Positions 1 through 11,286 of a DNA stretch of 64,000 bases are shown here, in pieces; position 1 is the first letter of the stretch, and each line of letters opens with the position of its first letter. The stretch spans positions 46,562,966 through 46,626,965 of the forward strand of contig CM055109.1 in the NCBI GenBank assembly GCA_029204225.1, given 5' to 3'. Both the position numbers and the translations under genes were made by a program. Origin of the DNA: Diphasiastrum complanatum (taxonomy: Eukaryota > Streptophyta > Lycopodiopsida > Lycopodiales > Lycopodiaceae). The notes beneath the pieces are model-generated. The model was not told the origin of the DNA, ran no database searches, and worked only from the letters and a program-made list of their open reading frames with translations.

Positions 1-600
1 CATCAAATCCATTGTAGCATTGATGTTGATAGATGCAATAATAGTTGAGATGGTGGTGGTTTGCCCAGTTGTATAAGACAACATTCCAACTAGGTTCCTC
101 ATCTAACACTTCATCCTCCTCTCCTACCACATATTCCATTGCTTGTTGCAATGTCCCATATTGCTCCCTTTGTTTGAGTTCATGCTTGATGCTTTTTGGC
201 AAAATAGCTAAGAACCACATAATCATTGCATGATTCTGGATTACATTCTGATCAAAGATATTTGATACGTTCAATGTAATCTCTGACCATCTCTTGCTTT
301 CCCATCTTGTCTTACTCAACAAAAAAAAATAGAATCTTCTAGAAACTTCTATGGCTCGAAATGATTAATGAAGACAACTTTCACAACTTTTCAATCATTC
401 CATTCTTGAGCAGTTTAATTGAAATTACCAATCTAGTGCCACTCCTATAAGTGCCATTGGAAATAGCTTGGACTTATCACCTTGATTGACCTCTCCATAG
501 ATCTCAAACTTCGGTATAAATCTGAAGATTTGTAATTCCATTATATTTAGGTATTTCCAATCTAGGTCTTCTTCCAATTATAGGACAAGGAGGTGGGTTT
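1..600 (-). pseudogene. Ty3/gypsy gag fragment
   Basis: This stretch resembles, in the same orientation, the gag region at about 5590-5885. Both share the complement of a Thr-rich stretch (27-75 against 5619-5680), an acidic linker (100-125 against 5700-5730) and the start of the gag core (200-300 against 5815-5885). The minus-strand reading is interrupted, so it is a decayed piece of the same gypsy family. The open plus-strand frame at 45-233 is antisense to it. Nothing else of the element is left on this side. Confidence 0.6.
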
Positions 601-935
601 TCAAAATTCATATCGTCTTGATCAAGATTGAAACTCTTCGGATTGGAATCCTTCAAAATCTATAGAGTATTGACTTGTAGATATTTCACTAGACTATGAA
701 CCTAGAGTGAATTTTGGAAGTTATAATGTTTTACTTGATCTAAGTATCATCCACTACCTATCATCAATCTGTGATTTTGACACTCATTTTTTCAAGAAAA
801 CCATCAAGGTTTTATTGAAAGAGTCCTTTGTTGTACATCAGTTTAGTGCACCATATTATGCATGGGAAAAAGAAGGCTGATGTACAAAATGAAACTTATC
901 CAAAAAAATTAAGGTTCACTAGACATTGACTACAA
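601..935. other. no recognisable feature
   Basis: AT-rich sequence without a convincing reading frame or repeat. It probably belongs to decayed transposon sequence around the gag fragment. Confidence 0.4.
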
Positions 936-1600
936 TGCATGGGATTGAGACTATGGTACTTGCATCCAATGAAGATGAGTCAGTTATTTGAGAGGTGAAA
1001 GTCAGACCACATGAATGTAGTGAAGTTAAAGTATATCTTGAAGCCATATATATCTCAGATCTAGAATATCCATCCGAATCAAGGCACAAGGAAGACTTGA
1101 AGTTTGTGAAGAAAGGATTCCGCAAAAATCCAGATCGCTTCAAACAACAAGAGGGGGCTAAGAAGCTACTGGAGACTTTAGGGACGATCTCACCTTGGGA
1201 GTGGTGGCCAAGATTCTCCCATGGACATCATTATAATCCTATCAATGGCTCCATTCTATCCTAAAAATGGACTCCATGCAATTGAAAATCCATGTAGAGG
1301 ACTTAACTTAAACAAATTATATATATGGTACATAAATGTTCCAATTACAAACACATATCAGAATGAAACACCTAATTATTAGATCCAGTTGAATCGTCCC
1401 CGTCCTGGCCATGGTCATCAAACTCATGTGATCGCGATACATGAGACTGGGACTACGATACTTGCATGCAATGAAGATGTATAAATTTTGTAAGTGATGT
1501 TGTTATAGTGTCCGACCAAATGAATGTGGTGAAGTCAAAATATATGTTGAAGCTGTAATACATACCTTAGAATATCCATCCCAGTCAATTCTCACTCCTC
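936..1600. repeat. imperfect direct duplication
   Basis: Bases 936-1090 recur, diverged but recognisable, at about 1438-1600. Shared words include the ones around 'tacttgca..caatgaagatg', 'accacatgaatgt.gtgaagt' and 'tagaatatccatcc'. The copies lie about 500 bp apart in the same orientation. On the minus strand both encode a short peptide containing D-W/S-D-G-Y-S, which suggests a duplicated exon or a repeat family. A third, inverted match covers about 1185-1226 against 1811-1845 (core 'CTTGGCCACCACT'). Confidence 0.5.
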
Positions 1601-1706
1601 GCCTCTCCAATAATTCGAATAATGATTGCATGGTATTGGAATATGCATATTTATACTCCTCTTTGTGGGAGACCGCTTTACAACAGATTTCTACATCAAC
1701 CGACAA
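1503..1706 (-). CDS. hypothetical exon-like frame
   Basis: A 67-residue minus-strand frame. Its middle reads like real protein (residues 20-45 contain LFELLERRGVRIDWDGYSK) and is followed at about 1563 by AAG|GTATGT, a good splice donor. I do not recognise the family. The related copy at 919-1143 keeps the DGYS core, so this is probably an exon of a repeated gene or element rather than a unique gene. Confidence 0.3.
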   Translation of the reverse strand: MSVDVEICCKAVSHKEEYKYAYSNTMQSLFELLERRGVRIDWDGYSKVCITASTYILTSPHSFGRTL

Positions 1707-1844
1707 ATCGGTGATTGTACTTTAATTTAAACAAATTCACAAATAAAATATGAATTACGACAATATCAAATTCAACTTACGAGTGGGGAAACTTACGAAA
1801 TGGGCATGAAAAGAACCTTGGCCACCACTGCCCAGGTGCGAGGG

Positions 1845-2032
1845 CCCTGCAATGCAAATCGTATAGGATAATCCTTCTTATAGTCACCTGGCTGCGTTAA
1901 AACTGGTCCAATGGCATATTTTGAGGCATCCGTATGAATATGAAACTCTAATGTCCAATCTGGAGAACGCAGAATTGGTGCTGAAGATAATGCTTTTTTT
2001 AACTTTTCAAAGGCTTCTAACGCCTCTACTGT
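1845..2032 (-). pseudogene. start of gypsy RNase H, truncated
   Basis: Positions 1860-2032 match 31450-31635 of element 2 closely. This is the connection/RNase H entry that follows the RT. Homology stops near 1850, giving the left breakpoint of element 1. Confidence 0.7.
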
Positions 2033-3144
2033 TCAAATAGAAACAATAGTTAATTTGTATACAAGTCGTGCTAAATCCGCAAAGAAAATAATAAAAATTT
2101 GATAGTAGTTCGCATGATCCATAAACACATAAACTCCTTGAATTGTTGCTGGCGGTGGCAATTCCACAATAACTTTGATCTTAGAATACTCAGTGGCAAT
2201 ACCATGTCTTGATATCACATGTCCAAGCACCACTCCGTGAGAAACCCATATTTGGTATTTTTCTGGATTTAGAGAAATCTGATATTTGCGGCATCTTTCA
2301 AAGACTTTCTCCAATCGATCCAAGTGATCTGTATCTGTACTATGAACTCCCAAGTCGTCCAAGTAAATTTCAAGAAATTTTTGCAAGTAATCTTTAAAGG
2401 CCAATTGCATTACTCTTTGGAATGAACTTGGTGCATTACAGAGTCCAAACGACAATACTTTGTAAGCATAGGTGCCCCATTCTGTTGCAAAAGTAGTTTT
2501 GTGGCAATCGGCAGGTGCAATCTTAACCTGGTTGTAACCACTAAATCCATCCAGGAAACTATAAGCTTCCGCTCCAGCAAGGCGATCCAAAATGCTTTCA
2601 GTAAAAGGTAACGAAAAGTGATCCTTCCGAGTCACTTTATTCAATGCTTTGAGATTCACACAGATTCGCAATTTCCCATTTTTTTTAGGAACAATGACAA
2701 TTGGTGAAATCCATTCGGTATGCTTGATCTCATAAATGAAATCTGCGTCAAGCAATCTCTGAAGTTCTTTTTTTATCAGATCTGCCACATTAAAATTACA
2801 GCAATAGAACTTTGTAACCTTGGTACTGCATCAGATACTAAAGGTATGGTATGTTCAATAACTGATGTCAGAATACCCTTCAAATCTTGATAAGTCCATG
2901 CAAAGCAATCTTGATACTTAATAAGTAACAAACGGAGTGCTTGATACTGTTCAGGAGTAAGTTGTGATCCCACTTGTACAATCTTTTTCGGTTCTCTTGG
3001 TTCTGCAAGATTCATTGGCTGCGTCCTAGCTGGGCCATCGTAAATCTCTTTAGATTCCGGCATGTGTTCTTCAGGTTCACGATGTGCTTTAGGTAACATG
3101 ATAACCACATCATCCAGTGTATAACGTTTAAAATGCTCCGGCAT
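2033..3144 (-). pseudogene. gypsy reverse transcriptase
   Basis: The frame 3144-2776 has the typical pre-RT stretch (YQDCFAWTYQDLKGI, then EHTIPL). The frame 2788-2033 holds the RT fingers and palm: IVIVPKKNGKLRICVNLKALN, FLDGFSGYNQVKIA, TTFATEWGTYAYKVLSFGL and the catalytic box IYLDDLGVHS with both aspartates present. RT copies element RNA into DNA. The two frames overlap in different phases near 2780, so there is a frameshift. It shares the RT subtype with element 2, which has lost this catalytic box. Confidence 0.85.
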
Positions 3145-3243
3145 ATCATGCTGGACTACATTTGCTTGTTCTTTTTCGAAAGGACTTGTCTTGGATCTTC
3201 GTTTAGTCTTCTTAGCAGGAATTGATCGTGGAGGTGATGACTT

Positions 3244-3906
3244 TCAGGATGACAAATCTTTCTTCATAGGTGAAGACTTCCTAGACGATGATGTCTTGCT
3301 GGAAATCTGACTTGAAGAATCATTCTTGACTTTTCCTTTGCCTTTATCCAATAGAGGTGGCACTTCCTTTGAATCGATCTTTTGAGGGGGATTTTTCCAT
3401 TTCCGGACCATATTATTATGTTGCTTTGCTTGTTTCTTTGTCATCGAACCTGTGATCCTGTCTCCATTCAATATAACTGCTTTGGGCGATTTGATTGTTG
3501 GTTCATCAGGAACATTACGCACTCCAAATCTGGTCGTATCCATATGATGTAGAATCTGTTCATCCGTAAGTTCTGCATTGCCATCATAAGTTAAGGCATG
3601 GCTCATTGGTATGAGATCATCCTCAATTGGATCTGGTATAAGTTCCGTTGATATCCAGACTACATTCAGCACATTTAGTGGAAACGTGATTGGCGTATCC
3701 AAAGTTTGATCTAACAAAGAAATCTCGCTCATCTCTGATTGAATATCTTGTTGACACATATATCCTGCTGTACAATCAATTATTGTAAGAGCTTCATTCC
3801 AATAGACAGTATCCGTTTGAGAATCGTAGTGAACTCCCAATTTTTTCTCTGGTCGATCACAAGGGTGATCTGTTGTTGATGAATCATCATCCGCTTTTTG
3901 AATCAC
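3244..3906 (-). pseudogene. gypsy linker between protease and RT
   Basis: An open 220-residue minus-strand frame, acidic in its first half and Lys/Ser-rich at its end (about residues 175-220). It has no catalytic motif. Its position between protease and RT marks it as the variable linker of the polyprotein. Confidence 0.5.
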
Positions 3907-4330
3907 TGGCTTGATAGTCTAAGTCGTAGGATCAACTTTAACTGCACGTTCACGATTTTCAAAAGTGATTTTTTCAGTACCCCAGTTATGAATTACTTGT
4001 GCAACTCGTAACCATGGACGTCCTAAGAGAACTCGGTAGACATTTGGTGCTTCTGGTAAGTCCATCATGAAGAAAGTAATGACGAACTATACTCCTACAA
4101 TCCTACAGGTATATCTTCCACCATTCCTCATGGACGAACTATCGTTTGATCAGCTAGCTTAATAGCAAAAGTAGCAAGCCTAATCTTTGTAAGGCCCCAT
4201 TTTGTACATAGCTTTGTAGAAATCAGGTTAGCTCCTAAACTGCCATCTATCACGGCTGCTTCTTTAGAAAATTGTCTATGTTGTATCGACAGAGTGATAT
4301 TCTTTTGTTCACTTTTCCAAGCGGCTCCAA
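3907..4330 (-). pseudogene. gypsy aspartic protease remnant
   Basis: Minus-strand reading contains AVIDGSLGANLIS, which matches the active-site region of the related protease in element 2 (AILDGGSRVNIIS). It is followed by LADQTIVRP, parallel to ADQSVVRP there. Stops interrupt the reading. The domain normally cuts the Gag-Pol polyprotein by an aspartate in a D-S/T/G-G loop. Here the loop is D-G-S. Confidence 0.6.
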
Positions 4331-4379
4331 CATGGAGTACATCGTTAGATTCTTCAAATCCAGCACAAAAAAGCGGCTC

Positions 4380-5871
4380 CTAATGGTCTTTTGATTCTTC
4401 TTGAGCTAACTTTTGTGCTAAGACTTCTTTTGCTTTTGGCACCAACTTTAGGAACTCTCCCAATGAAATATTGACCTTGCTAGACAAAATACTCATGAGT
4501 AATTCTGTATGCGGTGCTTCCGGTTCAGTCATCTTGAAGGGTTCTTTGTGATGATGTAATTGATCATTCATATCCGTACGTAAATTTCTTGGAGGCTGCA
4601 ATGGTAAAGACCGAACTTCAGCTGTTACTTTAGCAGCTTCAAGTTCCTCTTCTTCTTGCAGATGTTTAATCCACTGTCTCATATCCTGATATCTTCGATT
4701 TTCTGCATTAAGATTTGGATAGACTCCCGATGTTGTTGGTGTATCGTTCAATGGTATAGAATCAGCAGGTACTGAATCCACTACTGGTTCTTTTTGCTTT
4801 TGTGCTCTGGTGACCACCATCAAGGGTGCACTTGGTTTATTCTGAGCTATTGATCCTTGCTTGATTATTATCAAATTTATAGGTGTTGTAGCTGGTGGTG
4901 GCTTTGGTCTTGCTGGATAGTCTTTATAGCAATGCCCACATCCACAGTCACAACAGAATGGTACAAATTTTCCTTTATTTGGGCATTCTACAACTCTATG
5001 ATTTTCTTCACATGCAAAGCATCCAAGTGGTGCTCTGGCCCAATTTTTCAAGGCTTGTTATTGAGCGGCAGCATAAATGGCATACTGTTCTAAAGATCCA
5101 CCTTCTTGATCATTACCATAGCTCCATTGCTCAGCACTTCCGTAAGGTCCTAGTTCCATTAAATTGGCAAGAGGAGCGGAGTGTTTTGGTGGGGCAGGCA
5201 AAGCTAGACGTTCCGGGTATCCAAGAGTAGATTGTTGCAGTCTTGTTGCTGGATTGCCTCCATACTGTGGATCTCGATATCCATATGGGCATACCGTTGC
5301 TGAATTATCCGAGGGTTGAAGTTGCAAAAGGCAGTCTCATGGTCAGGTGAATTACACAGATGGCAAACACTGATCTCCATTTGGTTTTTCAATCGAGGAC
5401 ACTCGTTCACTGTGTGATTTCCTATACAAATAAAACACCAGACATTTTTCCTAGTAGGAAAAGTCTTTGCAAACTTCTTAGGTTCCTTGTTCACTTCTCC
5501 ATGGAATTTTCCAATGCTTTGATCTTCTCATCAAATTGCAACTGCAACTTTTCCATCTGTTTCTGCTAGGTCTTCTCAAGTTTCTCGAACTCATTGAGCA
5601 TCATTTCTGCAGTAGCATTGGCATTCGTTGATGCAATAGTAGTGGATGTCGTAGTAGTCTGCCCTGCTGTATAAGGCAACATACTGACATTCGGCTCATA
5701 ATCTGAATCTTCATCCTCCTCCCAAATTGCAATGTCCATCGCATTTTGCAAAAGTGCGTACTCAGTATGGCGTTTCAGCTCATGTATGCTCCGTTTAGGT
5801 AGACCTGACAAAAACCACATAATTATGGCATTTTCATTAATCAGCTCAGGCTCAAAGAGGCACTGAGCCAA
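4380..5871 (-). pseudogene. gag: gypsy gag with zinc knuckles
   Basis: The capsid-like start is in the frame 5871-5566, with an acidic linker and a Thr-rich stretch. Next, 5494-5204 carries two knuckle-like arrays, CFICIGNHTVNEC and CHLCNSPDHETAFC, both C-x2-C-x3/4-H-x4-C. The frame 5051-4380 holds another knuckle, CFACEENHRVVEC, then a cysteine-rich patch and a Pro-rich tail. At least three frame breaks separate these pieces. Gag packages the RNA and builds the virus-like particle. This copy cannot make an intact protein. Confidence 0.8.
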
Positions 5872-5889
5872 CCAGACTCTGATCTCTGG

Positions 5890-6620
5890 AGAGAAGCCAT
5901 GGACAAAGAGTATTCCTCTTTGATCAAGAATTAGACATGATCATTAGTCAAAGCTCCTATTGGCTGCAATATCATTGATTGCAAATGGATCTTTAAGATC
6001 AAATATAATGCCAACGGAGCAATTGATCGAAGGAAGGCCAGACTGGTAGCATGAGGATTTACCTAGATCCCGAATGTTGACTACAGTGAGACTTTTAGTC
6101 TAGTCGTCAAACATTCGTCGATCCGAATGCTCTTGTCTTATGCTGCAGCTGCCGACCTCGAAGTACATCAACTTGATGTACAAACAACCTATCTAAATGG
6201 AGTTATACAAGAAGATATCTACATGATCCAGCCCAAAGGATACGTTCTAGAAGGCATGAAAAATTGTGTCTGTAAACTCCACAAAGCACTGTATGGCTTG
6301 AAACAGTCTGCCTGGGCTTGGTTTCAGAGAATTAATACATTCTTCATTGAACAAGGATTTAAACCAAGCACTGCTGATTGCAATGTTTATTCGAAGTTAG
6401 TACAGCAATCCTTCGTTATCATCACCTTGTACATGGATGATACGTTGCTCTTCAGCAACAATACCTTATATGGTTAATAATTCAAAACAGATGTTGTTCT
6501 TAGAATTCGACATGACTGATCTGGATGAAGATCACTTCTATTTGGAAATTCAAATCACAGAGATAGAGCAAATCGACTGATTTACATCACTCAACAAAGG
6601 TATCATCATAATGTTCTTAA
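5890..6620 (+). pseudogene. copia reverse transcriptase
   Basis: Readable motifs in order: a CKWIFKIKYN start near 5972, VHQLDVQTTYLNG (box A aspartate) at about 6165-6200, KALYGLKQSAWAW near 6285, and LYMDDTLLF (YxDD catalytic pair intact) near 6430. Stops occur upstream of 6127 and just after 6477, and a frameshift follows. Not functional. Confidence 0.85.
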
Positions 6621-6630
6621 CAGATACAAT

Positions 6631-7300
6631 TTGATGAATTGTAAATTAGCTCACTCACCAATGGATCCAGGCCTGCATTTGTCAAAGGACCAAAGTCCCC
6701 AGACCAAGCATGAAGAGGAGCAAATGAGAGAGTGTCCGTATCAATCGATACTAGGATATCTCATGTACGCAATGGTCTGTACAAGACCATATATCTCTTT
6801 TGTTATTAGCTCTTATTTGAGTCATGAGGTATATTCGAGCTACCTTGGACCAGTGCGTTTGCTATGGAGATGTCAGCAACGACAATCTTCACCAACTCAG
6901 TGGTTATTCTGATGCAAGCTGGGGAGGAGATACAGATGATCATAAGTCCACATTTGGATTTACATTCTTCTTCAACGGCGGTCCTATTTCGTGGAATAGT
7001 TGTAAGCAAACCTCTATCGCACTTTCTTCTACTGAAGCAGAATACATTGCTACTTCTCAATCTATCAAGGAAGCATTTTAGTTGAGAAATTTGCTATTAG
7101 ACATCAATCTGTATCAGTGCAGCCCTACAATTTTGTTTTGTGACAACCAAAGTGCTATTGCCTTATTGGCCAACCCTAGATTTCATTCTAGGAGTAAGCA
7201 CATTGAGAACATGTATCACTACATCAGGGGCAAGGTTCTCGACAGAGAGGTGAGCTTAACGTACTGCAGAACATAGGACATGGTTGCAAACATCTTCACA
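6631..7300 (+). pseudogene. copia RNase H
   Basis: Frames 6631-6912, 6824-7081 and 7082-7276 form one reading with frame changes. It includes the YQSILGYLMYAM connection, then YSDASWGGDTDDHKS, LSSTEAEYIA and CDNQSAIALLANP, the usual copia RNase H acidic motifs. A TAG at 7079-7081 separates the last two frames. The domain removes RNA from the RNA-DNA hybrid. Confidence 0.85.
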
Positions 7301-7381
7301 AAAGCACTAAGTGTTAATGCACACAACAAATTTTGTGCATTGCTCAGTCTGAAGATCAAGGCATTCATGGATCTAGATTAA

Positions 7382-7860
7382 GAGGGGGTGTTGGATTTAT
7401 TACTTCTACTCTCCTTAAATCCCATTTTAATCTGCCTCCATTCATGCTGCATATTTACTAACGTTGTCACACAGCCTGTATATTTACACGCAAATTCGCA
7501 CAGACGAACAAAACACGAAAAAATCGCGACACTGTGTTTTTACACAGGTTATAGTGAAAGGCAAAACGTCATCACCAACGGTCACTTCAGCATTGACTGA
7601 CGTCGCACCTTTTCACGCTCACCCCATGCAGCTGTGCTAATAGACTGGACAACAACTACGGCCACCCACGATCTCTTACAGACAACACATCCACTGTACT
7701 TTCCACATCTGCACACCTATAATATAATGTATATATACACTGGATACCATTTGGGTATTCAATAGAATGGGAGAATAAGTTGATGAGTGAAGAGACAGAT
7801 ATAGAAGTAGACGAAGTAGATGCCCTGAGCATTGATTCTTCATTCTTGTCAGAATTAAGA
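7382..7860 (+). repeat. polypurine tract and 3' LTR of copia fragment
   Basis: Purine run GAGGGGG (7382-7388) directly precedes TGTTGGATTT at 7389, the expected LTR start after the polypurine tract. A TATA-like run lies near 7719-7738. The right end of the LTR could not be fixed: no matching second LTR is in the window, so 7860 is an estimate. Confidence 0.55.
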
Positions 7861-8364
7861 TTTCATCCCTTTTTATAGATTGAAATAAGTTTTGTAGGGC
7901 ACGTGGTTTCGTCCGCTATTATCTTGTGCTCTACTGCATTATTGACATGTATACGTGATATACTTAATGTGATACAGTTCTTTGTTCTACGTTCAGATCG
8001 ATGTTAATATTGTTATGCTTGTCATTCATTCTGTCTGATCTTTCTAGTTGTTCTTTCTGGTAATAGACGACTAACATTTGGTCTTGTCTTTCGCGAATCA
8101 TTCGTGACTAATTATCAGTCGAGCACAGTCTAGCTCTTCGCGAATCATTCGTGACATATAATTTGTCTTGCTATTCTCGACAAATTATTCTTCTGGCGCT
8201 TCATCCATTAATGCTTGTCTACGTAATCAAGAATGACCATGATTTCCATCATTAAAGTTTTGTTCATTCTGATAGGTGTAGTCATGCTTCCGGAGAGAGT
8301 CATATAACTTGTTTCACTACGCACGAACATTTTCTGTTCGAGTTCGTTTCTCGTTCGTGTCTTG
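7861..8364. other. non-coding, TTCGCGAA-rich
   Basis: No gene. The 19-mer beginning TTCGCGAATCATTC occurs twice, near 8090 and 8138 (48 bp apart), each time with the palindrome TTCGCGAA. Similar TTCG-rich sequence recurs at 55620-56768 and 61900-61960, which suggests an old shared repeat family. Confidence 0.4.
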
Positions 8365-8475
8365 TTTGTGAAAAATGCAAAAATAAGCTTGGTAGAGGCC
8401 AAAAATCTTGTATATAGATAAACACACATGTGTGGAGCATGTTCCCATGTGAAAATAGTGTACTTGTCATGTAGC
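8365..8475 (+). repeat. LTR-like fragment related to the 56769 family
   Basis: Two blocks match the start of the LTR at 56769: TGTGAAAAATGCAAAAAT followed by AGCTTGGTA, and CACATGTGTGGAG-ATGTTCCCA-GTG with one or two differences and similar spacing. Similarity fades beyond about 8475. Confidence 0.4.
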
Positions 8476-8578
8476 ATAATCATATAGGTTGTACATATGA
8501 TTTAATTCAAGTTCTAGTGGCTAAAAAGGCCAAAAAACTAGTTTTCTAGACATATGACACATGGCATCAATCTATTGA

Positions 8579-8980
8579 TTGCATGAGCCACATCATCAAT
8601 ATTCTCTCGTTGGTGGGGCATCTCCCATACCTAAGGCCACCCTTGCAAATACTCCCAGGGCCACATCTCCCATACCGGAGGCCACCCCTGTAGATACTCC
8701 CATGGCCACATGTCCACCAGCTGCCATCCTACCATCGCATGACATAGACAGAAATGGTCACATCATTGTAATTGTGGTAAGAGAGTCATCACATGCATGA
8801 GGGAACTCATGTATGTACACTTTTCCAGAGATATTTCTCATGACTGGCGCGATGACCATAAGAATCGCGTCATTGAACAGTTGCATAGTGAGTTTCCTGT
8901 CCTATATTCCCCCAAGCTAGCTCCAAGCTACTCCTATGAATGGTTCCAAACCACTCCCTGATAATACACTGAGATGTGAA
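8579..8980 (+). pseudogene. possible plant transposase-associated ORF with 15-aa repeat
   Basis: The frame 8579-8800 contains an in-frame 45-bp duplication (8619 and 8664) encoding SPIP-x-AT-x3-TP-x-AT twice, followed by DIDRNGHIIVIVVRESSHA. After a stop a second frame (about 8811-8950) reads VHFSRDISHDWRDDHKN. The layout of a Pro/Thr-rich lead and then a G-x-I-I-x-VV-x-S block recalls N-terminal proteins of plant En/Spm (CACTA) elements, but no terminal repeats were found. Low certainty. Confidence 0.3.
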
Positions 8981-10320
8981 CTCCAAAGCCATCATCAATT
9001 CCCTCACATGACTGTGCATGCCAATATCCCTCCAAGTGAACATGTGAGATCTTCCATGGCCCAAACCAAACAATATGCAACCTATTATCACTGGAATCTA
9101 CATTCCTGATGCAATATGATATGGCAAATTGACTTGACTCACCCAAACTGGCAGTTGAAGTGTATCTCCCGATAACAAACCTAATACACTGCTCCACAGC
9201 TACAATGGCTTGATCAAAATTGACTTATCGACTGCAAAATCGCAAAATCATCACACTCACCACTCACCAAGAGCATCCAAAGTGTGATTATTGACTCGTT
9301 CTTCATCCTCTGCATGTCCCACACACAGCTCGTCCAATGCAAGTCTGCTATCTTGCCCAATGGCTTTCAATTGGCACCACCTCGCACTTCCATCACCTGT
9401 GACCACCAATATGTGTGTACTTCCAAGCTAGCCCATATTCCCCTCCAAACGATAAAATTTCCAAGCTAAAGATGCATGTGTCAATGTAGCTATCACCTGA
9501 CTCGACAATGCCACTGTCAATCATACATGTGAGAGTGTTCCTCCAACGCCACCTGACATTGGGGTTCTAACTCCAAAGTTGAATCTGATCACAACAATTT
9601 TTCATCTGTAACTGGCATACCATGCCTATCTCTCACCTGTGATTGCTTGCCCTCTCAAAATTGTTGCCAATGATGAGTAGTCATGTCGCCAATAGTACAC
9701 TTCCATCATCAAAGCTAGCTTTCTCCACACAATTTTGCTACCATTCGTCTCCATACTGCATTTATTGCTTTCAAACACCCTGTTACCCTGTTAAAAGTAA
9801 GCAATAATGATTTAGAAGTGATTGTGTCTCACCGTACTACCCTGTAATAGGTTTCACCAGCCAAAAATTGCCCCGTATTTAGCCCTATGGTACCCAAATG
9901 GCGAATGTAGCCCATCAGTAGGTCACCTACACTCTGCTCGATAGAACGATGATGAAAACCTCCCAAAATGCATTTTTCCTTGCTCTATGATGTCATTCTA
10001 TCCGCTATCTCTGAGCAGCCAATTTTAGGGGTCATTTTGGGCCAAGGATGGCAAAAAAAGGTGCCTTCTAGCCTTAGTTAGGCTCTTCCAAAAAATGCCC
10101 TTACATTTTGAACTGTTTCTTCGTATTGAATATTTTTAATAAAGTGAAGTCCATTCTAGACTTCAGGTCCCTTCAGCCCATTTCAAGCTGCAAATTTTTT
10201 TAATGAAGAAACTTCATTCTGGCCCTTCAGGTCCTTTCACAACCCATCCATTGGTGGACCTCCATCTAACGATCCATAGCCCTTCCCGAGTGCCACATTG
10301 CGACCGTCGATGCATTTGAG
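8981..10320. other. no recognisable gene
   Basis: Non-coding or heavily decayed. Short open frames (for example 8934-9197 minus and 9284-9469 plus) show no motif. Slightly GC-richer than the neighbours. Probably old transposon sequence. Confidence 0.4.
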
Positions 10321-10683
10321 AGTTGATCCTATGGTTGTCCATGATCTGCCATGCCAAACTACTCCACTCTAGCCATGAGACCCCACAAAACACTATGTGC
10401 ATGGTCGAATTGGATGCACACGACCCTCCTCGTGGTCCTATAGTTGATCCTATGGTTGTCCGTGATCTGTCGTGCCAAACTACTCCACTCTAGCCACGAG
10501 ACCCCACAAAACACTATGTGCATGGTCGAATTGGACGCACACGACCCTCCTCGTGGTCCTATAGTTGATCCTATGGTTGTCCGTGATCTGTCGTGCCAAA
10601 CTACTCCACTCTAGCCACGAGACCCCACAAAACACTATGTGCATGGTCGAATTGGACGCACGCGACCCTCCTCGCGATCCTCT
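10321..10683. repeat. 121-bp tandem repeat, three copies
   Basis: Units start at 10321, 10442 and 10563 with AGTTGATCCTATGGTTGTCC, so the period is exactly 121 bp. Copies 2 and 3 are nearly identical; copy 1 differs at several sites, for example CATGATCTGCCATG against CGTGATCTGTCGTG. 121 is not a multiple of three, so it is not a coding repeat. The open frames through it are incidental. Confidence 0.9.
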
Positions 10684-11278
10684 CTCCTTCTCCTCCTTCC
10701 TCAAGATTTCAGGCTTCTTGCTAGGGTTTTTACATTGTTATGGCTACTTGCAAACAGTCCGATCTTGCTCCTTGGCTGATCCACGATGCTCCACGGCCTA
10801 TTGGATGCTGAAACTATTCACTAGGGTGCCCACCTGTAGGAAATTACAGGTTTGAAAAAGTGCAAGCATGAAGAAAGATCCAATCTTTTTATGCTACAAA
10901 CCCTAGCTATCAAATCTTAGAGAGATTTCTTGGGCATTGCTCAGTCTTTCTCTGAGCTTTCTGTTGCAGCTTTCTTCCTTGTGGTCCTCTCTCCTCCTTC
11001 CTCAAGCTTTCAGGCTTCTTGCTAGGGTTTTTACATTGCTATGGCTACTTGCAAACAGTCCAATCTTGCTCCTTGGCTAATCCACGATGCTCCACGGCCT
11101 ATTGGATGCTAAAACTATTCACTAGGGTGCCCACCTATAGGAAATTACAGGTTTGAAAGTGCAAGCACAAAGAAAGATCCAATCTTTTTATGCTACAAAC
11201 CCTAGCTGTCAAATCTAAGAGAGATTTTTTGGGCATTGCTTAGTCTTTCCCTAAGCTTTTTATTGTAGCTTTCTTCCA
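10684..11278. repeat. 301-bp tandem duplication
   Basis: The segment containing AGGCTTCTTGCTAGGGTTTT at 10711 recurs at 11012, giving a 301-bp offset. The two copies run about 10684-10979 and 10981-11278 and are very similar, with scattered single-base changes and small indels. It follows the 121-bp array directly. It may be part of the untranslated region of the element whose LTR lies at 11784-12359. Confidence 0.85.
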
Positions 11279-11286
11279 CACTGAGG

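Larger units (their letters stand above)
1800..5885 (-). mobile_element. decayed Ty3/gypsy element 1
   Basis: On the minus strand the order from right to left is gag (5871-4380), protease (about 4300-3900), linker (3906-3244), reverse transcriptase (3144-2033) and the start of RNase H (about 2032-1845). This is the gypsy order for the parts present. The rest of RNase H, the integrase and both LTRs are missing: the left end is cut near 1800, and the right end abuts a plus-strand copia piece at about 5884. Frames are broken in several places. Element 2 (30127-35867) is a relative with similar RT and RNase H. Confidence 0.85.
5884..7860 (+). mobile_element. Ty1/copia 3' fragment
   Basis: Plus-strand copia remnant: RT from about 5890, RNase H to about 7300, then a polypurine tract (7382-7388) and an LTR starting TGTTGGA at 7389. 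The 5' part (gag, protease, integrase) is absent. It begins within a few bases of the end of gypsy element 1, which lies on the other strand, so the two were joined by deletion or rearrangement. Confidence 0.8.

Noticed and set aside
10321-10704. Repeated frames (MHIVFCGVSW...) as a repeat protein
   Set aside because: The 121-bp period is not a multiple of three, so the frame cannot be kept across units.
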